64,000 nt of DNA from Candidatus Mediterraneibacter faecavium (GCA_019119995.1 DWVY01000003.1:1-64000), one strand, 5' to 3'. Positions 28,143-38,504 are shown, counted from the stretch's first letter. Translations and numbers: made by a program. The notes: generated from the sequence alone by a model not told the origin.

Positions 28143-29225
28143 TTACAGATTCTCCTCTTCAAATTTCTTCATAAAGTCAACCAACGCCACAACGCCCTCA
28201 TAAGGCATTGCATTGTAAATGCTCGCGCGCATGCCGCCGACTGTCCTGTGGCCTTTCAGGTTCTCAAGACCTGCTTCTTTCGCCTCTTTTACGAACTTCG
28301 CATCCAGATCTGCATTTCCCGTCACGAACGGAACATTCATAAGGGAACGGTCTTTCGGCACTACGGTTCCTTTGAAGAGCTTGCTCTGATCCAGGAAGTC
28401 ATAGAGGACCTTTGCCTTCTTCTCGTTTCTCTCTTTCATCGCCGCAAGTCCGCCCTGGGCTTTGATCCACTTGAACACCTTGCCGCAGATGTAGATCCCG
28501 TATGCCGGCGGCGTATTATAGAGAGATCTGGCGTCCGCATGTGTCTTATAGGTCAGCATGGTCGGAGTTCCCGGAAGCACATCCTCCGTGATCAGGTCCT
28601 CGCGGATGATCACGATGACCACGCCCGCAGGTCCGATATTCTTCTGAACACCGCCGTAGATCACGCCGTATTTCGTCACATCGACAGGCTCGGACAGGAA
28701 GCAGGAAGAAACATCCGCCACCAGTGTCTTCCCCTTGGTATTTGGAAGCTCTTTAAATTTCGTTCCGTAGATGGTATTGTTCTCGCAGATGTACACATAA
28801 TCCGCATCCTCGGAAACCGGGAGGTCGGAGCAGTCCGGGATATAGGAAAATGTCTTATCCTCTGAGGACGCGATCCGGTTGACTTTTCCGTATTTCTCCG
28901 CCTCTTTTGCCGCTTTCTTCGCCCACTGGCCCGTGATGATATAATCCGCCACACGGTTCTTCATCAAGTTCATCGGGATCATTGCAAACTGCTGGGATGC
29001 GCCGCCCTGTAGGAACAGCACCTTATAATTGTCCGGGATCCCCATCAGGTCGCGGAGATCCTGCTCCGCCGTCGTGATGATCTCCTCAAATGCTTTGGAA
29101 CGGTGGCTCATCTCCATCACGGACATTCCCGTTCCCCTGTAATCCAGCATCTCCTCTGCCGCTTCTTTCAGTACTTCCTCCGGCAGCACTGCCGGTCCCG
29201 CTGAAAAGTTATACACTCTGCTCAT
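28143..29225 (-). CDS. serC: Phosphoserine aminotransferase
   Basis: The 360-residue PLP enzyme converts 3-phosphohydroxypyruvate and glutamate to phosphoserine. It opens with YNFSAGPAVLPEEVL, the family signature, and the PLP lysine lies in YGGVQKNIGPAG near residue 195. It overlaps ilvB by 4 nt (ATGA) and abuts serA, so serine and branched-chain genes are one transcription unit. A phosphoserine phosphatase (serB) is not obvious nearby. Confidence 0.97.
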   Translation of the reverse strand: MSRVYNFSAGPAVLPEEVLKEAAEEMLDYRGTGMSVMEMSHRSKAFEEIITTAEQDLRDLMGIPDNYKVLFLQGGASQQFAMIPMNLMKNRVADYIITGQWAKKAAKEAEKYGKVNRIASSEDKTFSYIPDCSDLPVSEDADYVYICENNTIYGTKFKELPNTKGKTLVADVSSCFLSEPVDVTKYGVIYGGVQKNIGPAGVVIVIIREDLITEDVLPGTPTMLTYKTHADARSLYNTPPAYGIYICGKVFKWIKAQGGLAAMKERNEKKAKVLYDFLDQSKLFKGTVVPKDRSLMNVPFVTGNADLDAKFVKEAKEAGLENLKGHRTVGGMRASIYNAMPYEGVVALVDFMKKFEEENL

Positions 29226-30898
29226 TTCTTCATATCCTCCTCGTCAAATGCCTCTTTGATATCTGCTCCCGGCGCCACCATCGGCCACACCTTATCGTCG
29301 CTGCCGATCTGACAGTCGATCACGACCGGACGGTTCAGCGAAAGAGCTTTCTCAAACGCCGCTTTAAACTCATCCTGCGTCTCTACATGGATGCCGGCCG
29401 CGCCCATCGCCTCCGCCACTTTTGCAAAATCAACGGAGTCACGTAACACCGTAGCAGAATAACGCTCATCATAGAACAGATCCTGCCACTGGCGCACCAT
29501 GCCGAGCACATGATTGTTGACTACAACCTCGATGACCGGGATGTTGTGTCTGACTGCCGTTGCGATCTCATTCATGTTCATGCGGAAGCATCCGTCTCCG
29601 GCAATATTTACCACTGTCTTGTCCGGGCATCCGACCTTGGCGCCCATAGATGCTCCCAGGCCGTATCCCATGGTTCCCAAGCCGCCTGATGTCAGGAGCG
29701 TCCTTGGCTTCGTATATTTATAATACTGCGCCGCCCACATCTGGTGCTGTCCCACTTCCGTTACGATCAGCGCCTCGCCCTTTGTCTGGCGGTAGATCTC
29801 TTCTATGATAAACGGCCCTGTAAGGACGTCCGGATGATATTTCAGCGGATATTTCTCCTTGTAAGCCTCGATCTTCTCAAGCCATGCCCGGTGATCCTGC
29901 TGCTTCAGATTGCGGTTCAATATATTTAATACTTCTTTTACATCTCCGATCACTTCCTCTGAGACAAGGATATTCTTGTTGATCTCAGCCGCGTCGATAT
30001 CGATCTGGAGTATTTTCGCATTCTTCGCAAATGTCTGTGTATTTCCCGTCACACGGTCGCTGAACCTGGCTCCCAGTACGACGAGGAGATCACATTCGCT
30101 CACACCGTAATTGGAAGTCTTGGTCCCGTGCATGCCGAGCATTCCGGTATAGCGCGGGTCTGTTCCCGGGAAAGCGCCCTTGCCCATAAGCGTATCGGTG
30201 ACAGGCGCATCCAGTTTATCTACAAACTCCATCAGTTCATCACTGGCGCCGGAGAGGACAGCGCCGCCTCCGACAAATACATAGGGCCGCTCAGACTCTT
30301 CCAGCATAGAAAGGACTTTTTTAATCTTCTCCTCGCTGATATGCGGATGCTCGGGAACATATTTTCCAAGTTCCTGGCGCTCATATTCCGTGACCGCCGC
30401 CGTCACGTCTTTCGGGATATCGATCAGCACCGGCCCCGGTCTCCCGGACTTTGCGATCCGGAACGCCTTACGGATCGTGTCCGCAAGTTTGGTCACGTCT
30501 TTCACGATAAAACTGTATTTTGTGATCGGCATCGTAATGCCTGTGATATCGATCTCCTGAAAGCTGTCTTTTCCCAGAAGGGATACGCCCACATTACATG
30601 TGATCGCGACGATCGGAATGGAATCCATATACGCTGTGGCGATCCCGGTCACAAGATTGGTCGCTCCCGGACCGCTGGTAGCCAGGCACACGCCGACTTT
30701 TCCCGTAGCGCGTGCATAGCCGTCCGCAGCGTGGGATGCCCCCTGCTCATGGGAGGTCAGGATATGCCGGATCTCATCCCTGTGTTTATACAGCTCGTCA
30801 TAAACATTGAGGATGGCTCCGCCCGGGTACCCGAATACCGTGTCTACCCCCTGCTCTTTCAGGCACTCTATTACTATCTCAGATCCATTTAACTGCAT
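29222..30898 (-). CDS. ilvB: Acetolactate synthase large (catalytic) subunit
   Basis: The 558-residue ThDP enzyme condenses two pyruvates, or pyruvate with 2-oxobutanoate, in valine, leucine and isoleucine synthesis. The catalytic glutamate is Glu51 in SHEQGASHAADG, and the ThDP-binding GDGCFRMNMNE motif is near residue 430. No regulatory subunit gene (ilvN) follows; serC does. The nearest AAAGGAG is about 15 nt from the ATG, an unusually long spacing. The 2-oxobutanoate partner substrate is made by IlvA (8067-9281). Confidence 0.95.
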   Translation of the reverse strand: MQLNGSEIVIECLKEQGVDTVFGYPGGAILNVYDELYKHRDEIRHILTSHEQGASHAADGYARATGKVGVCLATSGPGATNLVTGIATAYMDSIPIVAITCNVGVSLLGKDSFQEIDITGITMPITKYSFIVKDVTKLADTIRKAFRIAKSGRPGPVLIDIPKDVTAAVTEYERQELGKYVPEHPHISEEKIKKVLSMLEESERPYVFVGGGAVLSGASDELMEFVDKLDAPVTDTLMGKGAFPGTDPRYTGMLGMHGTKTSNYGVSECDLLVVLGARFSDRVTGNTQTFAKNAKILQIDIDAAEINKNILVSEEVIGDVKEVLNILNRNLKQQDHRAWLEKIEAYKEKYPLKYHPDVLTGPFIIEEIYRQTKGEALIVTEVGQHQMWAAQYYKYTKPRTLLTSGGLGTMGYGLGASMGAKVGCPDKTVVNIAGDGCFRMNMNEIATAVRHNIPVIEVVVNNHVLGMVRQWQDLFYDERYSATVLRDSVDFAKVAEAMGAAGIHVETQDEFKAAFEKALSLNRPVVIDCQIGSDDKVWPMVAPGADIKEAFDEEDMKK

Positions 30899-30933
30899 GC
30901 TTTTCTCTTACGCTCCTTTCCATCCGGACTTCC

Positions 30934-32613
30934 TTAGTCCGCCTTCTTCCCCGGTACTTCAAGGATGGCACCTCTGTTGCCGGAGGTCACCATGGCAGCA
31001 TATCTTGCAAGATATCCTGTCTTGACCTTCGGCTCTCTCGGCTGCCATTTTGCCTTTCTTGCAGCCATCTCTTCCTCAGAGATATCAAGCTCCAGCTTCA
31101 GCTCTGGTATATTGATCTTGATAATGTCTCCTTCTTCTACCAGAGCGATCGGGCCGCCCACTGCCGCCTCCGGCGATACGTGTCCGATGGAAGCGCCGCG
31201 GGACGCGCCGCTGAACCTGCCGTCTGTGATCAGGGCAACGGTAGAGCCCAGGCCGTATCCTGCGATCGCGGAAGTCGGATTGAGCATCTCTCTCATGCCC
31301 GGTCCGCCCTTCGGTCCTTCATAGCGGATGACAATAACGTCTCCCGGGTTGATCTTCCCGCTCTTGATCGCCTCTGTCGCCTCTTCGTCGCTCTCAAAGA
31401 TCCTTGCCGGGCCTTCGTGCACCAGCATCTCGTCGCAGACAGCAGAGCGTTTTACCACACTTCCGTCCGGCGCCAGATTTCCCTTCAGGACAGCAAGCCC
31501 GCCGGTCTCGCTGTACGGATGGTCGATCGGACGGATCACTTCCGGATCCAGGTTCTCGCATCCGGCAATATTCTCTCCCACTGTTTTGCCTGTGACTGTC
31601 ATGCAGTCCAGGTTCAACAGGTTCTTCTTGCTCAGTTCATTCATGACCGCGTACACACCGCCGGCTTCATTGAGGTCTTCTATATATGTATGTCCTGCGG
31701 GCGCCAGATGACACAGGTTCGGCGTCTTCTCACTGATACTGTTTGCGAAGTCGATCTCAAAATCCATGCCGATCTCGTGGGCGATCGCCGGGAGATGCAG
31801 CATACTGTTGGTGGAGCATCCGAGCGCCATATCCACGGTCAGCGCATTGAGGATCGCATCCTCTGTCATGATGTCGCGGGGTCTGATATTCTTTCTCACC
31901 AGTTCCATCACCTGCATCCCCGCATGTTTTGCAAGCTGCAGCCTTGCGGAATAGACAGCCGGGATCGTGCCGTTGCCGCGAAGTCCCATGCCCAGTGCTT
32001 CCGTCAGACAGTTCATGCTGTTCGCCGTGTACATGCCGGAGCAGGATCCGCAGGTCGGACATGCCTTATTCTCATATTCACAGAGATCCTCATCAGTGAT
32101 CTTGCCCGCCGCGTGCGCTCCCACTGCTTCGAACATGCTGGAAAGGCTCGTGCGCCCGCCCTTTACATGACCGGCAAGCATGGGGCCGCCGCTGACGAAG
32201 ATGGTCGGGATATTAACGCGGGCCGCCGCCATCAGAAGCCCCGGCACATTCTTGTCGCAGTTGGGGATCATCACGAGTCCGTCAAACTGATGTGCCATTG
32301 CCAGCGCTTCTGTAGAGTCCGCGATCAGGTCTCTTGTCACAAGTGAATACTTCATCCCGATGTGTCCCATCGCAATGCCGTCGCACACCGCGATGGCAGG
32401 GACTACGATCGGAGTACCTCCTGCCATGGCAACTCCCATCTTGACCGCTTCCGTGATCTTGTCAAGATTCATGTGTCCGGGTACGATCTCATTGTATGAG
32501 CTGACCACGCCGATCAGCGGTCTGTCCAGCTCTTCCTGCGTCATGCCCAAAGCGTTAAATAAAGATCTGTGGGGCGCCTGCTGTACACCTTTTGTCACTG
32601 TATCACTTCTCAT
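30934..32613 (-). CDS. ilvD: Dihydroxy-acid dehydratase
   Basis: The 559-residue iron-sulfur enzyme makes 2-oxoisovalerate and 2-oxo-3-methylvalerate. Cluster cysteines are visible in PNCDKNVPG near residue 117 and [17 protein letters not shown] near 189, and the C-terminal [19 protein letters not shown] block is intact. AGAGAGGAA lies before the ATG. It sits between leuB and ilvB with short gaps. Confidence 0.97.
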   Translation of the reverse strand: MRSDTVTKGVQQAPHRSLFNALGMTQEELDRPLIGVVSSYNEIVPGHMNLDKITEAVKMGVAMAGGTPIVVPAIAVCDGIAMGHIGMKYSLVTRDLIADSTEALAMAHQFDGLVMIPNCDKNVPGLLMAAARVNIPTIFVSGGPMLAGHVKGGRTSLSSMFEAVGAHAAGKITDEDLCEYENKACPTCGSCSGMYTANSMNCLTEALGMGLRGNGTIPAVYSARLQLAKHAGMQVMELVRKNIRPRDIMTEDAILNALTVDMALGCSTNSMLHLPAIAHEIGMDFEIDFANSISEKTPNLCHLAPAGHTYIEDLNEAGGVYAVMNELSKKNLLNLDCMTVTGKTVGENIAGCENLDPEVIRPIDHPYSETGGLAVLKGNLAPDGSVVKRSAVCDEMLVHEGPARIFESDEEATEAIKSGKINPGDVIVIRYEGPKGGPGMREMLNPTSAIAGYGLGSTVALITDGRFSGASRGASIGHVSPEAAVGGPIALVEEGDIIKINIPELKLELDISEEEMAARKAKWQPREPKVKTGYLARYAAMVTSGNRGAILEVPGKKAD

Positions 32614-32699
32614 CTGTCAATTCCTCTCTTTCTTGCATTTTCTGCATCTGTCCCTGTTTCCGCCGCCACACTGCTGCCGGCTCTCTGTCAGATGCGCCG

Positions 32700-33785
32700 T
32701 TATTTAATATATGCGCAGATTCGGTCTCCCATTTCTTTTGTGCCGATCTGCTCCATTCCCTCGGACATGATGTCGATCGTGCGGTATCCGTCTTTTAACA
32801 CTGCTGATACGGCTCTCTCTACCGCATCAGCTTCCTTATCAAGATCAAAGGAGTATCTGAGCATCATGGCTGCCGACAGGATCGTTGCGATCGGGTTGGC
32901 GATCCCCTGTCCTGCGATATCCGGCGCGGATCCGCCACTCGGCTCATAGAGCCCGAACTTCGTCTCATTTAAGCTGGCGCTCGCGAGCATCCCGATGGAC
33001 CCGGTCACCATGCTTGCCTCGTCAGAGAGAATATCTCCGAACATATTCTCGGTCAGGATCACGTCAAACTGCGCCGGATCCTTTACAAGCTGCATCGCGC
33101 AGTTGTCAACGAGCATATGCTCCAGTGTGACTTCCGGGTACTCTTTCGCCACATCCTCCACAACTTTTCTCCACAGTCTGGAAGAATCCAGTACGTTCGC
33201 CTTATCCACGCTGGTCACTTTCTTCCGCCTCTTCATAGCGATGTCAAAGCCGCGTTTTGCGATCCTGCGGATCTCTGTCTCGCTGTATGTAAGCTCGTCT
33301 TTTGCCACAAGGACGCCGTCCACTTCCTCTGTGCTCCTCTTCCCGAAATAGAGCCCGCCGGTCAGCTCTCTCATGATCATCATGTCAAAGCCCCGGTCTG
33401 CGATTTCTTCTTTCAGCGGGCATGCGCCTTTCAACTCCGGATACAGCACAGCCGGCCTTAAATTGGCGAACAGGTTCAGTCCTTTCCGCAGGGCTAACAA
33501 TCCGGCTTCCGGCCGTTTGGACGGCTCCAGCTGATACCACGGGGAGGTCTTCGCATCTCCGCCGATGGATCCCATCAGCACCGCATCGCTTGCCTTTGCC
33601 GCTTCCAGCGTCTCGTCAGTGAGAGGCACGCCGTTCACATCGATGGACGCCCCGCCCATCAAAAGCTGTGTATAAGAAAAGGAATGACCGTAAACCTCCG
33701 CGATCCGGTCGAGTACTTTCATCGCCTCTTCCACGATCTCAGGACCGATGCCATCCCCTTTTATCACTCCGATCTTCATCTTCAT
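32700..33785 (-). CDS. leuB: 3-isopropylmalate dehydrogenase
   Basis: The 361-residue enzyme oxidises and decarboxylates 3-isopropylmalate in leucine synthesis. It has [20 protein letters not shown] at the N terminus, [10 protein letters not shown], and the C-terminal [18 protein letters not shown] loop. It is the first gene of the leuB-ilvD-ilvB-serC-serA operon; leuA and leuCD are not present in the window. A second in-frame ATG two codons downstream is possible. Confidence 0.96.
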   Translation of the reverse strand: MKMKIGVIKGDGIGPEIVEEAMKVLDRIAEVYGHSFSYTQLLMGGASIDVNGVPLTDETLEAAKASDAVLMGSIGGDAKTSPWYQLEPSKRPEAGLLALRKGLNLFANLRPAVLYPELKGACPLKEEIADRGFDMMIMRELTGGLYFGKRSTEEVDGVLVAKDELTYSETEIRRIAKRGFDIAMKRRKKVTSVDKANVLDSSRLWRKVVEDVAKEYPEVTLEHMLVDNCAMQLVKDPAQFDVILTENMFGDILSDEASMVTGSIGMLASASLNETKFGLYEPSGGSAPDIAGQGIANPIATILSAAMMLRYSFDLDKEADAVERAVSAVLKDGYRTIDIMSEGMEQIGTKEMGDRICAYIK

Positions 33786-33822
33786 AACCGCTCATCCTTC
33801 CAAATCTAAAATATCACTGTCT

Positions 33823-33851
33823 ATCATACCTCATTTTGCAGAGTGTTTCAA
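33823..33851 (-). promoter_or_regulatory. Promoter of the leuB operon
   Basis: On the minus strand TTGAAA (33846-33851) and TATGAT (33823-33828) are separated by 17 nt, 38 nt before the leuB ATG. The leader is too short for a T-box, so the operon is probably controlled by a repressor or CodY-like protein; no operator was recognised. Confidence 0.65.
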
Positions 33852-33879
33852 GTAGCACGGGGCAAAAAATAGAGGGCGC

Positions 33880-33913
33880 TCTAAAATATAGCGTAACAGT
33901 TCAGCTATTTTAG
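33880..33913. repeat. Short palindrome upstream of leuB containing a family B end
   Basis: CTAAAATA (33881-33888) pairs with TATTTTAG (33906-33913), and the loop side contains GTAACAGTTCAGC (33893-33905), identical to 13 of the 14 terminal bases of family B element B2. It may be a relic end or coincidence. Confidence 0.4.
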
Positions 33914-33920
33914 TTATAAG

Positions 33921-33969
33921 AAAAGCCGGATAAAAATTTCGTCCTCCGACTAATCTTTATCCGGCCACT
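33921..33969 (-). terminator. Terminator after yajC
   Basis: GCCGGATAAA pairs with TTTATCCGGC; on the minus strand TTTTC follows the stem. It ends the tgt-yajC unit. Confidence 0.65.
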
Positions 33970-33984
33970 AATCCAATTTTAATC

Positions 33985-34263
33985 TTACTCTGCGCTCGGT
34001 TTTTCAATCTGAGCGATCGCCGCTTTCTGCATCGGGATGCGGCAGTTCTTGTTATTTCCGAACTCTACGATCACGTCGTCGTCCGTGATATCAATGATCA
34101 CGCCGTAGAATCCGCTCGTTGTCAGCGCTGTATCGCCGACCTCCATGGACGCCAGCATCGCCTGCACTCTCTTCTGCTCTTTCTTCTGGGGACGCATGAG
34201 CAGGAACCACATAAGTCCGATCACAACGACCCAAAGGATCAGCATACTTACCATTTCACCCAT
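33985..34263 (-). CDS. yajC: Preprotein translocase subunit YajC
   Basis: The 92-residue protein has one N-terminal membrane helix (residues about 5-24), then the typical basic stretch MRPQKKEQKRVQAML and a small beta domain (GDTALTTSGFYGVI). YajC associates with SecDF at the Sec translocon. The gene commonly follows tgt, as here (114-nt gap), which supports the call. Confidence 0.93.
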   Translation of the reverse strand: MGEMVSMLILWVVVIGLMWFLLMRPQKKEQKRVQAMLASMEVGDTALTTSGFYGVIIDITDDDVIVEFGNNKNCRIPMQKAAIAQIEKPSAE

Positions 34264-34377
34264 AATATATTTCCTCCTAACTTTCTATCCGACAATAAGT
34301 CTACTATACACAAAAACAGCGTTTTCTTCAAGAGTTTTTTGAAAAACACGCGAAAATCAGGCAAAAAGGAAATCTTC

Positions 34378-35505
34378 TTACCGCTGCATCATGCCGTCCA
34401 GTTTCTTTTTCTTGTATGCCTTGTACTCTCCGGCATCGATCGCATCCCGGATCTCTTCCATCATCGTATTGTAGAAGTACAGATTGTGGAGGACGCACAG
34501 GCGCATTCCCAGCATCTCCTTCGCCTTGAGCAGATGTCTGATGTAAGCCCTGCTGTAGCTCCTGCACGCCGGACATCCGCACCCTTCTTCGATCGGCCGG
34601 TCGTCAAGCTCGTATTTCGCATTAAAGAGATTCATTTTCCCGTGGTTGGTGTACACATGCCCGTGCCTTCCGTTGCGCGACGGATATACGCAGTCGAAGA
34701 AGTCAACGCCGCGGTCCACCGCCTCCAGGATATTCGCCGGAGTCCCCACGCCCATCAGATAGGTCGGCTTGTTGTCCGGCAGATACGGCACTACCGCATC
34801 CAGGATCCGGTACATTTCTTCATGGCTCTCGCCTACTGCAAGCCCCCCTACTGCATAGCCGTCCAGGTCCAGCTCCGTGATCATCTGCGCATGGGCGATA
34901 CGGATATCCTCGTATACGCCTCCCTGGTTGATGCCGAAGAGCATCTGGTGGGGATTGATCGTATCGGGAAGGGAATTCAGCCTCGCCATCTCATCCTTGC
35001 ACCGCTTCAGCCAGCGCGCCGTGCGCTCTACGGAATTCTGAATGTATTTCTTATCCGCCACACTGGACGGGCACTCGTCAAAAGCCATAGCGATCGTGGA
35101 CGCCAGATTTGACTGGATCCGCATACTCTCTTCCGGCCCCATGAAGATCTTTCTTCCGTCAATGTGGGAATGAAAGTGGACCCCTTCTTCCTTTATCTTT
35201 CGCAGGGACGCCAGAGAGAACACCTGGAATCCGCCCGAGTCTGTCAGGATCGGCTTGTCCCAGTTCATGAAACGGTGCAGACCGCCAAGCTTCTTCACCA
35301 CTTCGTCTCCCGGCCTTACATGGAGATGGTATGTGTTGGACAGCTCCACCTGTGTCTTGATCCCCCTGAGATCGTCTGTAGATACGGCTCCTTTGATCGC
35401 CGCAGCCGTTCCCACATTCATAAATACCGGCGTCTCAACCGTGCCGTGCACCGTGTGGAATCTGCCACGCTTCGCCATTCCCTCTTTTTTCAGTAGTTCA
35501 TACAT
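34378..35505 (-). CDS. tgt: tRNA-guanine transglycosylase
   Basis: The 375-residue enzyme exchanges guanine-34 for a queuosine precursor in tRNAs with GUN anticodons. The catalytic loop TDSGGFQVFSLASLRKI lies near residue 88, DCVYPSRNGRHG near 264, and the zinc site CGCPACRSYSRAYIRH near 302. Length is normal. AAGGATATAAC precedes the ATG. It follows the L,D-transpeptidase by 40 nt and is followed by yajC. Confidence 0.97.
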   Translation of the reverse strand: MYELLKKEGMAKRGRFHTVHGTVETPVFMNVGTAAAIKGAVSTDDLRGIKTQVELSNTYHLHVRPGDEVVKKLGGLHRFMNWDKPILTDSGGFQVFSLASLRKIKEEGVHFHSHIDGRKIFMGPEESMRIQSNLASTIAMAFDECPSSVADKKYIQNSVERTARWLKRCKDEMARLNSLPDTINPHQMLFGINQGGVYEDIRIAHAQMITELDLDGYAVGGLAVGESHEEMYRILDAVVPYLPDNKPTYLMGVGTPANILEAVDRGVDFFDCVYPSRNGRHGHVYTNHGKMNLFNAKYELDDRPIEEGCGCPACRSYSRAYIRHLLKAKEMLGMRLCVLHNLYFYNTMMEEIRDAIDAGEYKAYKKKKLDGMMQR

Positions 35506-35545
35506 ATTGTTATATCCTTATCTGTAAATTATTTTATCGACCCGC

Positions 35546-37258
35546 CTAGTTGTGGACGATCACGGGCGTTCCCGCGCTGATCATGCCGAACAGCTGCTCT
35601 GCCTTGCCATACGGCATATTCACGCATCCATGAGATCCATTTGTCAGATACCGGCTGCCGCCGAACGACGACTGCCACGTAGCGTCATGGAATCCGTGGC
35701 CCTGCCAGGTAAACGGCATCCAGAATGCCACCGGCGTCTCATAGCTCGGTTTTCCTGTAGCCGGATCTGTCTCGCCTTTCAGAGTAGAATCCCGCTCTGT
35801 ATATAAGATGGAATAGACACCCGTCGGCGTATCTCGCCCGTCCGCCGGAAGTCCTGTCACCACATCAGACTCCATCGCGACCGACCCGTCCACGATATAC
35901 CACATATGCTGCGCCGCGATATCCACCTCGATATAGGTGCTTCCCCAGTCCTGGGCGCCGTGGGACGCCGCTTTCTGCTTGTATGCAGGCTCTCTCTCCG
36001 CTACTTCGCCGTTCTTGATACTGTTGATCAGATTCTTCGTCTCCGTATCTTCATCGACAGACCAGCCGTATGTACCGCCGGATACCTGCGCGGTCTTACC
36101 CGTAGGCGTTGTGATCGATCTTGTCTTTCCCACTGTATCATACTTGCTGCCAAACTCCCGCATCCATTCCCGGACGGCATCTTCATTAAATGTAACGTTC
36201 ATCTCGCTGTCATATGTGACCCATCCTGAGATCAGTTCCTTATCCACCACGATATTTTCATCCATCGGGTACGTGATGCTGGCTTTCAGATACGTGTTCA
36301 TCTCGTCACAGGCAGCCTGCACTTCCGGTGAATCGGAAGTATATGCCGGCATGACATAGCACTGCTCATCCATCATATCCAGAGTCGGCTTGAACTCGGA
36401 AATATACTGTTCGACCTTTGCCTTCAGTGTCTCCATATCCACCTTCGTGCCGTACTGTTCCTCTGCTACGACAAACGAATTTCCATCGAATTCCGGATGT
36501 GCAGCCACCGGGTCTGTCTGCTCCGCCGTCACTGCCTGAAGGTTCTGTATCCTCTCCTCAAGCGCGCTCTCATCATATTCGACCTGGATCGTGACGCTTG
36601 CACGGGATCTGGAAAACAGTGATGTGATCCATAAGAGCTGATTCTGCTCTTTCAGGGCGTCCTCCACCTGAGAATTTTCTTTGTAGGCAAGGGAGATCTC
36701 CGTCCCCCTGATCACATCAGAAGCATTGTTCTGTTCCAGGATGGTCAGCTCATAATCCGCCACCTGTTCTTTCAGATATTCCTCCACGTCGGCAGCCGTT
36801 TTCCCGGAGAAATCTTTCCCGTTGACCGTCGTATTCACAAGGAAATGGCTCATAAAGAAAACTGCAACGCCGAGATAGATCACGAGAAGCGCGCCGACGA
36901 TACTGCCCGCGATGACCCACGGCTTCTTGCCCATGCTTTTCTTCTCCTTCTTTCTCCTGTTCCGTCTCATTGCCCTGCGTCTCTTTCTCACACGTTTCCG
37001 CGGAAGTTCCTCGTCAGCCCCGTCATCCTCTTCGGCTTCGTCAGATCCGTCAAAGTCATCAAAGTCGTCAGATCCGTCGATTTCCTCAGCTTCCTCTGTT
37101 TCCTCTGTCCCATCCAGCGCTGCCATATCTTCTTCTGCGCTCTCATCAGCGGATCCGTCCGCTGTCTCTTCTTCCGGGAGATCGTCGTATAAGCTGTCGT
37201 TCTTCATATCTATATTTTCCTGATGTGTTTCAGCGTTTCGTTTTTTATTTCTGCTCAT
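35546..37258 (-). CDS. L,D-transpeptidase (YkuD) with peptidoglycan-binding region
   Basis: The 570-residue protein has a very acidic cytosolic N terminus (residues about 1-85), a short basic patch rich in Arg/Lys, one membrane helix (about 113-137), an extracellular PG_binding_4-like region (about 150-420) and a C-terminal YkuD domain with the catalytic NGSHGCVNMP near residue 545. Such enzymes make 3-3 cross-links or attach substrates to peptidoglycan. The acidic-then-basic tail is unusual but seen in clostridial homologues. The nearest GGAG is 13 nt from the ATG. Confidence 0.9.
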   Translation of the reverse strand: MSRNKKRNAETHQENIDMKNDSLYDDLPEEETADGSADESAEEDMAALDGTEETEEAEEIDGSDDFDDFDGSDEAEEDDGADEELPRKRVRKRRRAMRRNRRKKEKKSMGKKPWVIAGSIVGALLVIYLGVAVFFMSHFLVNTTVNGKDFSGKTAADVEEYLKEQVADYELTILEQNNASDVIRGTEISLAYKENSQVEDALKEQNQLLWITSLFSRSRASVTIQVEYDESALEERIQNLQAVTAEQTDPVAAHPEFDGNSFVVAEEQYGTKVDMETLKAKVEQYISEFKPTLDMMDEQCYVMPAYTSDSPEVQAACDEMNTYLKASITYPMDENIVVDKELISGWVTYDSEMNVTFNEDAVREWMREFGSKYDTVGKTRSITTPTGKTAQVSGGTYGWSVDEDTETKNLINSIKNGEVAEREPAYKQKAASHGAQDWGSTYIEVDIAAQHMWYIVDGSVAMESDVVTGLPADGRDTPTGVYSILYTERDSTLKGETDPATGKPSYETPVAFWMPFTWQGHGFHDATWQSSFGGSRYLTNGSHGCVNMPYGKAEQLFGMISAGTPVIVHN

Positions 37259-37335
37259 CAGTCAATTTTCTCTCCTTTACTCAATCTCGTCAACATTATA
37301 GTACGTACGATACAAAAAGTAAAGTGCACTTCCAC

Positions 37336-37365
37336 TTGTCAATAACAGGTATCTTCCTATATAAT
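37336..37365 (+). promoter_or_regulatory. Promoter of aroC
   Basis: TTGTCA (37336-37341) and TATAAT (37360-37365) are separated by 18 nt, 36 nt before the aroC ATG, in the region shared with the divergent L,D-transpeptidase gene. Confidence 0.65.
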
Positions 37366-37401
37366 GGTTTCTATGTACAATCAGAAAGGAGAACATCTAT
37401 T

Positions 37402-38496
37402 ATGAGTGGTTCATCATTTGGCAAACTGTTCCGCATAACGACATGGGGCGAATCCCACGGTCCGGGTATCGGTGTTGTGATCGACGGATGTCCCGCCGGG
37501 CTTGCGCTTTCCGAAGCGCACATCCAGAAGTTCCTTGACCGCAGAAAACCCGGCCAGAGCAAATATACGACAAAGAGAAATGAGGCAGATTCGGTAGAGA
37601 TACTCTCCGGAGTATTCGAGGGAAAGACGACCGGCACCCCCATCTCTCTTCTCGTGCGCAACCAGGACCAGCGTTCCCGGGATTACGGCAATATAGCAGA
37701 GCTGTTCCGCCCCGGCCACGCGGATTATCCATTTACAGAAAAATACGGGATCCGTGATTACAGAGGCGGCGGCCGTTCCTCAGGCAGGGAGACGATCGGC
37801 CGTGTAGCGGCAGGAGCTGTCGCTTCCCTGATCCTGAACGAACTGGGCATCTCTGTGCGTGCATACACAAAATCCATCGGCCCGTTCACCGTCAGCCAGG
37901 AGGACTATCGTTTTTCCGAAATAGAAGAAAACAGCCTGTACATGCCGAGCAATGCTGTGGCAGAACAGGCAGGGGAATATATCAGTTCTTTGATGGCGGA
38001 GAGGGACTCCTGCGGCGGTATCATCGAATGCATCGCCGACCATCTTCCGGTAGGACTTGGCGAGCCTGTATTTGACAAGCTCGACGCGCTCCTTGCGCAG
38101 GCCGTCATGTCGGTCGGCGCCGTCAAAGGGGTGGAGATCGGCGATGGTTTTCAAGCGCCGCTCTCCACCGGCAGCAAGAACAACGACCCGTTCCGTGCCG
38201 AAAACGGCCGCATCTACAAGGAATCCAACCATGCAGGCGGCACGCTCGGCGGCATGAGCGACGGATCCAGACTGGTCTTGAGAGCCGCCGTCAAGCCCAC
38301 TTCCTCGATCGCCAGGACGCAGCACACAGTCAATACTTCCGGTGAAAATACGGACATCACAGTGCTCGGACGTCATGACCCGGTCATCGTCCCCCGCGCG
38401 GTCGTCGTCGTAGAATCCATGACAGCGGTCACACTCGTTGACCTGCTCCTGCAGAATATGACCGCCAGGATGGAATATCTGAAAAAAATCTATTGA
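37402..38496 (+). CDS. aroC: Chorismate synthase
   Basis: The 364-residue FMN-dependent enzyme makes chorismate, the last common precursor of aromatic amino acids. It begins MSGSSFGKLFRITTWGESHG, and contains GRSSGRETIGRVAAGA and a C-terminal RHDPVIVPRAVVVVESM block. The reading frame is open for 430 nt upstream, but AAAGGAG 10 nt before 37402 and the family N terminus fix the start. It stands alone on the plus strand among minus-strand genes. Confidence 0.97.
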   Translation: MSGSSFGKLFRITTWGESHGPGIGVVIDGCPAGLALSEAHIQKFLDRRKPGQSKYTTKRNEADSVEILSGVFEGKTTGTPISLLVRNQDQRSRDYGNIAELFRPGHADYPFTEKYGIRDYRGGGRSSGRETIGRVAAGAVASLILNELGISVRAYTKSIGPFTVSQEDYRFSEIEENSLYMPSNAVAEQAGEYISSLMAERDSCGGIIECIADHLPVGLGEPVFDKLDALLAQAVMSVGAVKGVEIGDGFQAPLSTGSKNNDPFRAENGRIYKESNHAGGTLGGMSDGSRLVLRAAVKPTSSIARTQHTVNTSGENTDITVLGRHDPVIVPRAVVVVESMTAVTLVDLLLQNMTARMEYLKKIY

Positions 38497-38504
38497 TCCG
38501 ACGG

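Noticed and set aside
33786-33984. Leucine T-box before leuB.
   Set aside because: The leader after the promoter is under 40 nt and no GGTGG-type T-box motif is present.
36970-37401. Long in-frame extension before chorismate synthase.
   Set aside because: It is antisense to the L,D-transpeptidase gene; the family N terminus and ribosome-binding site fix the start at 37402.
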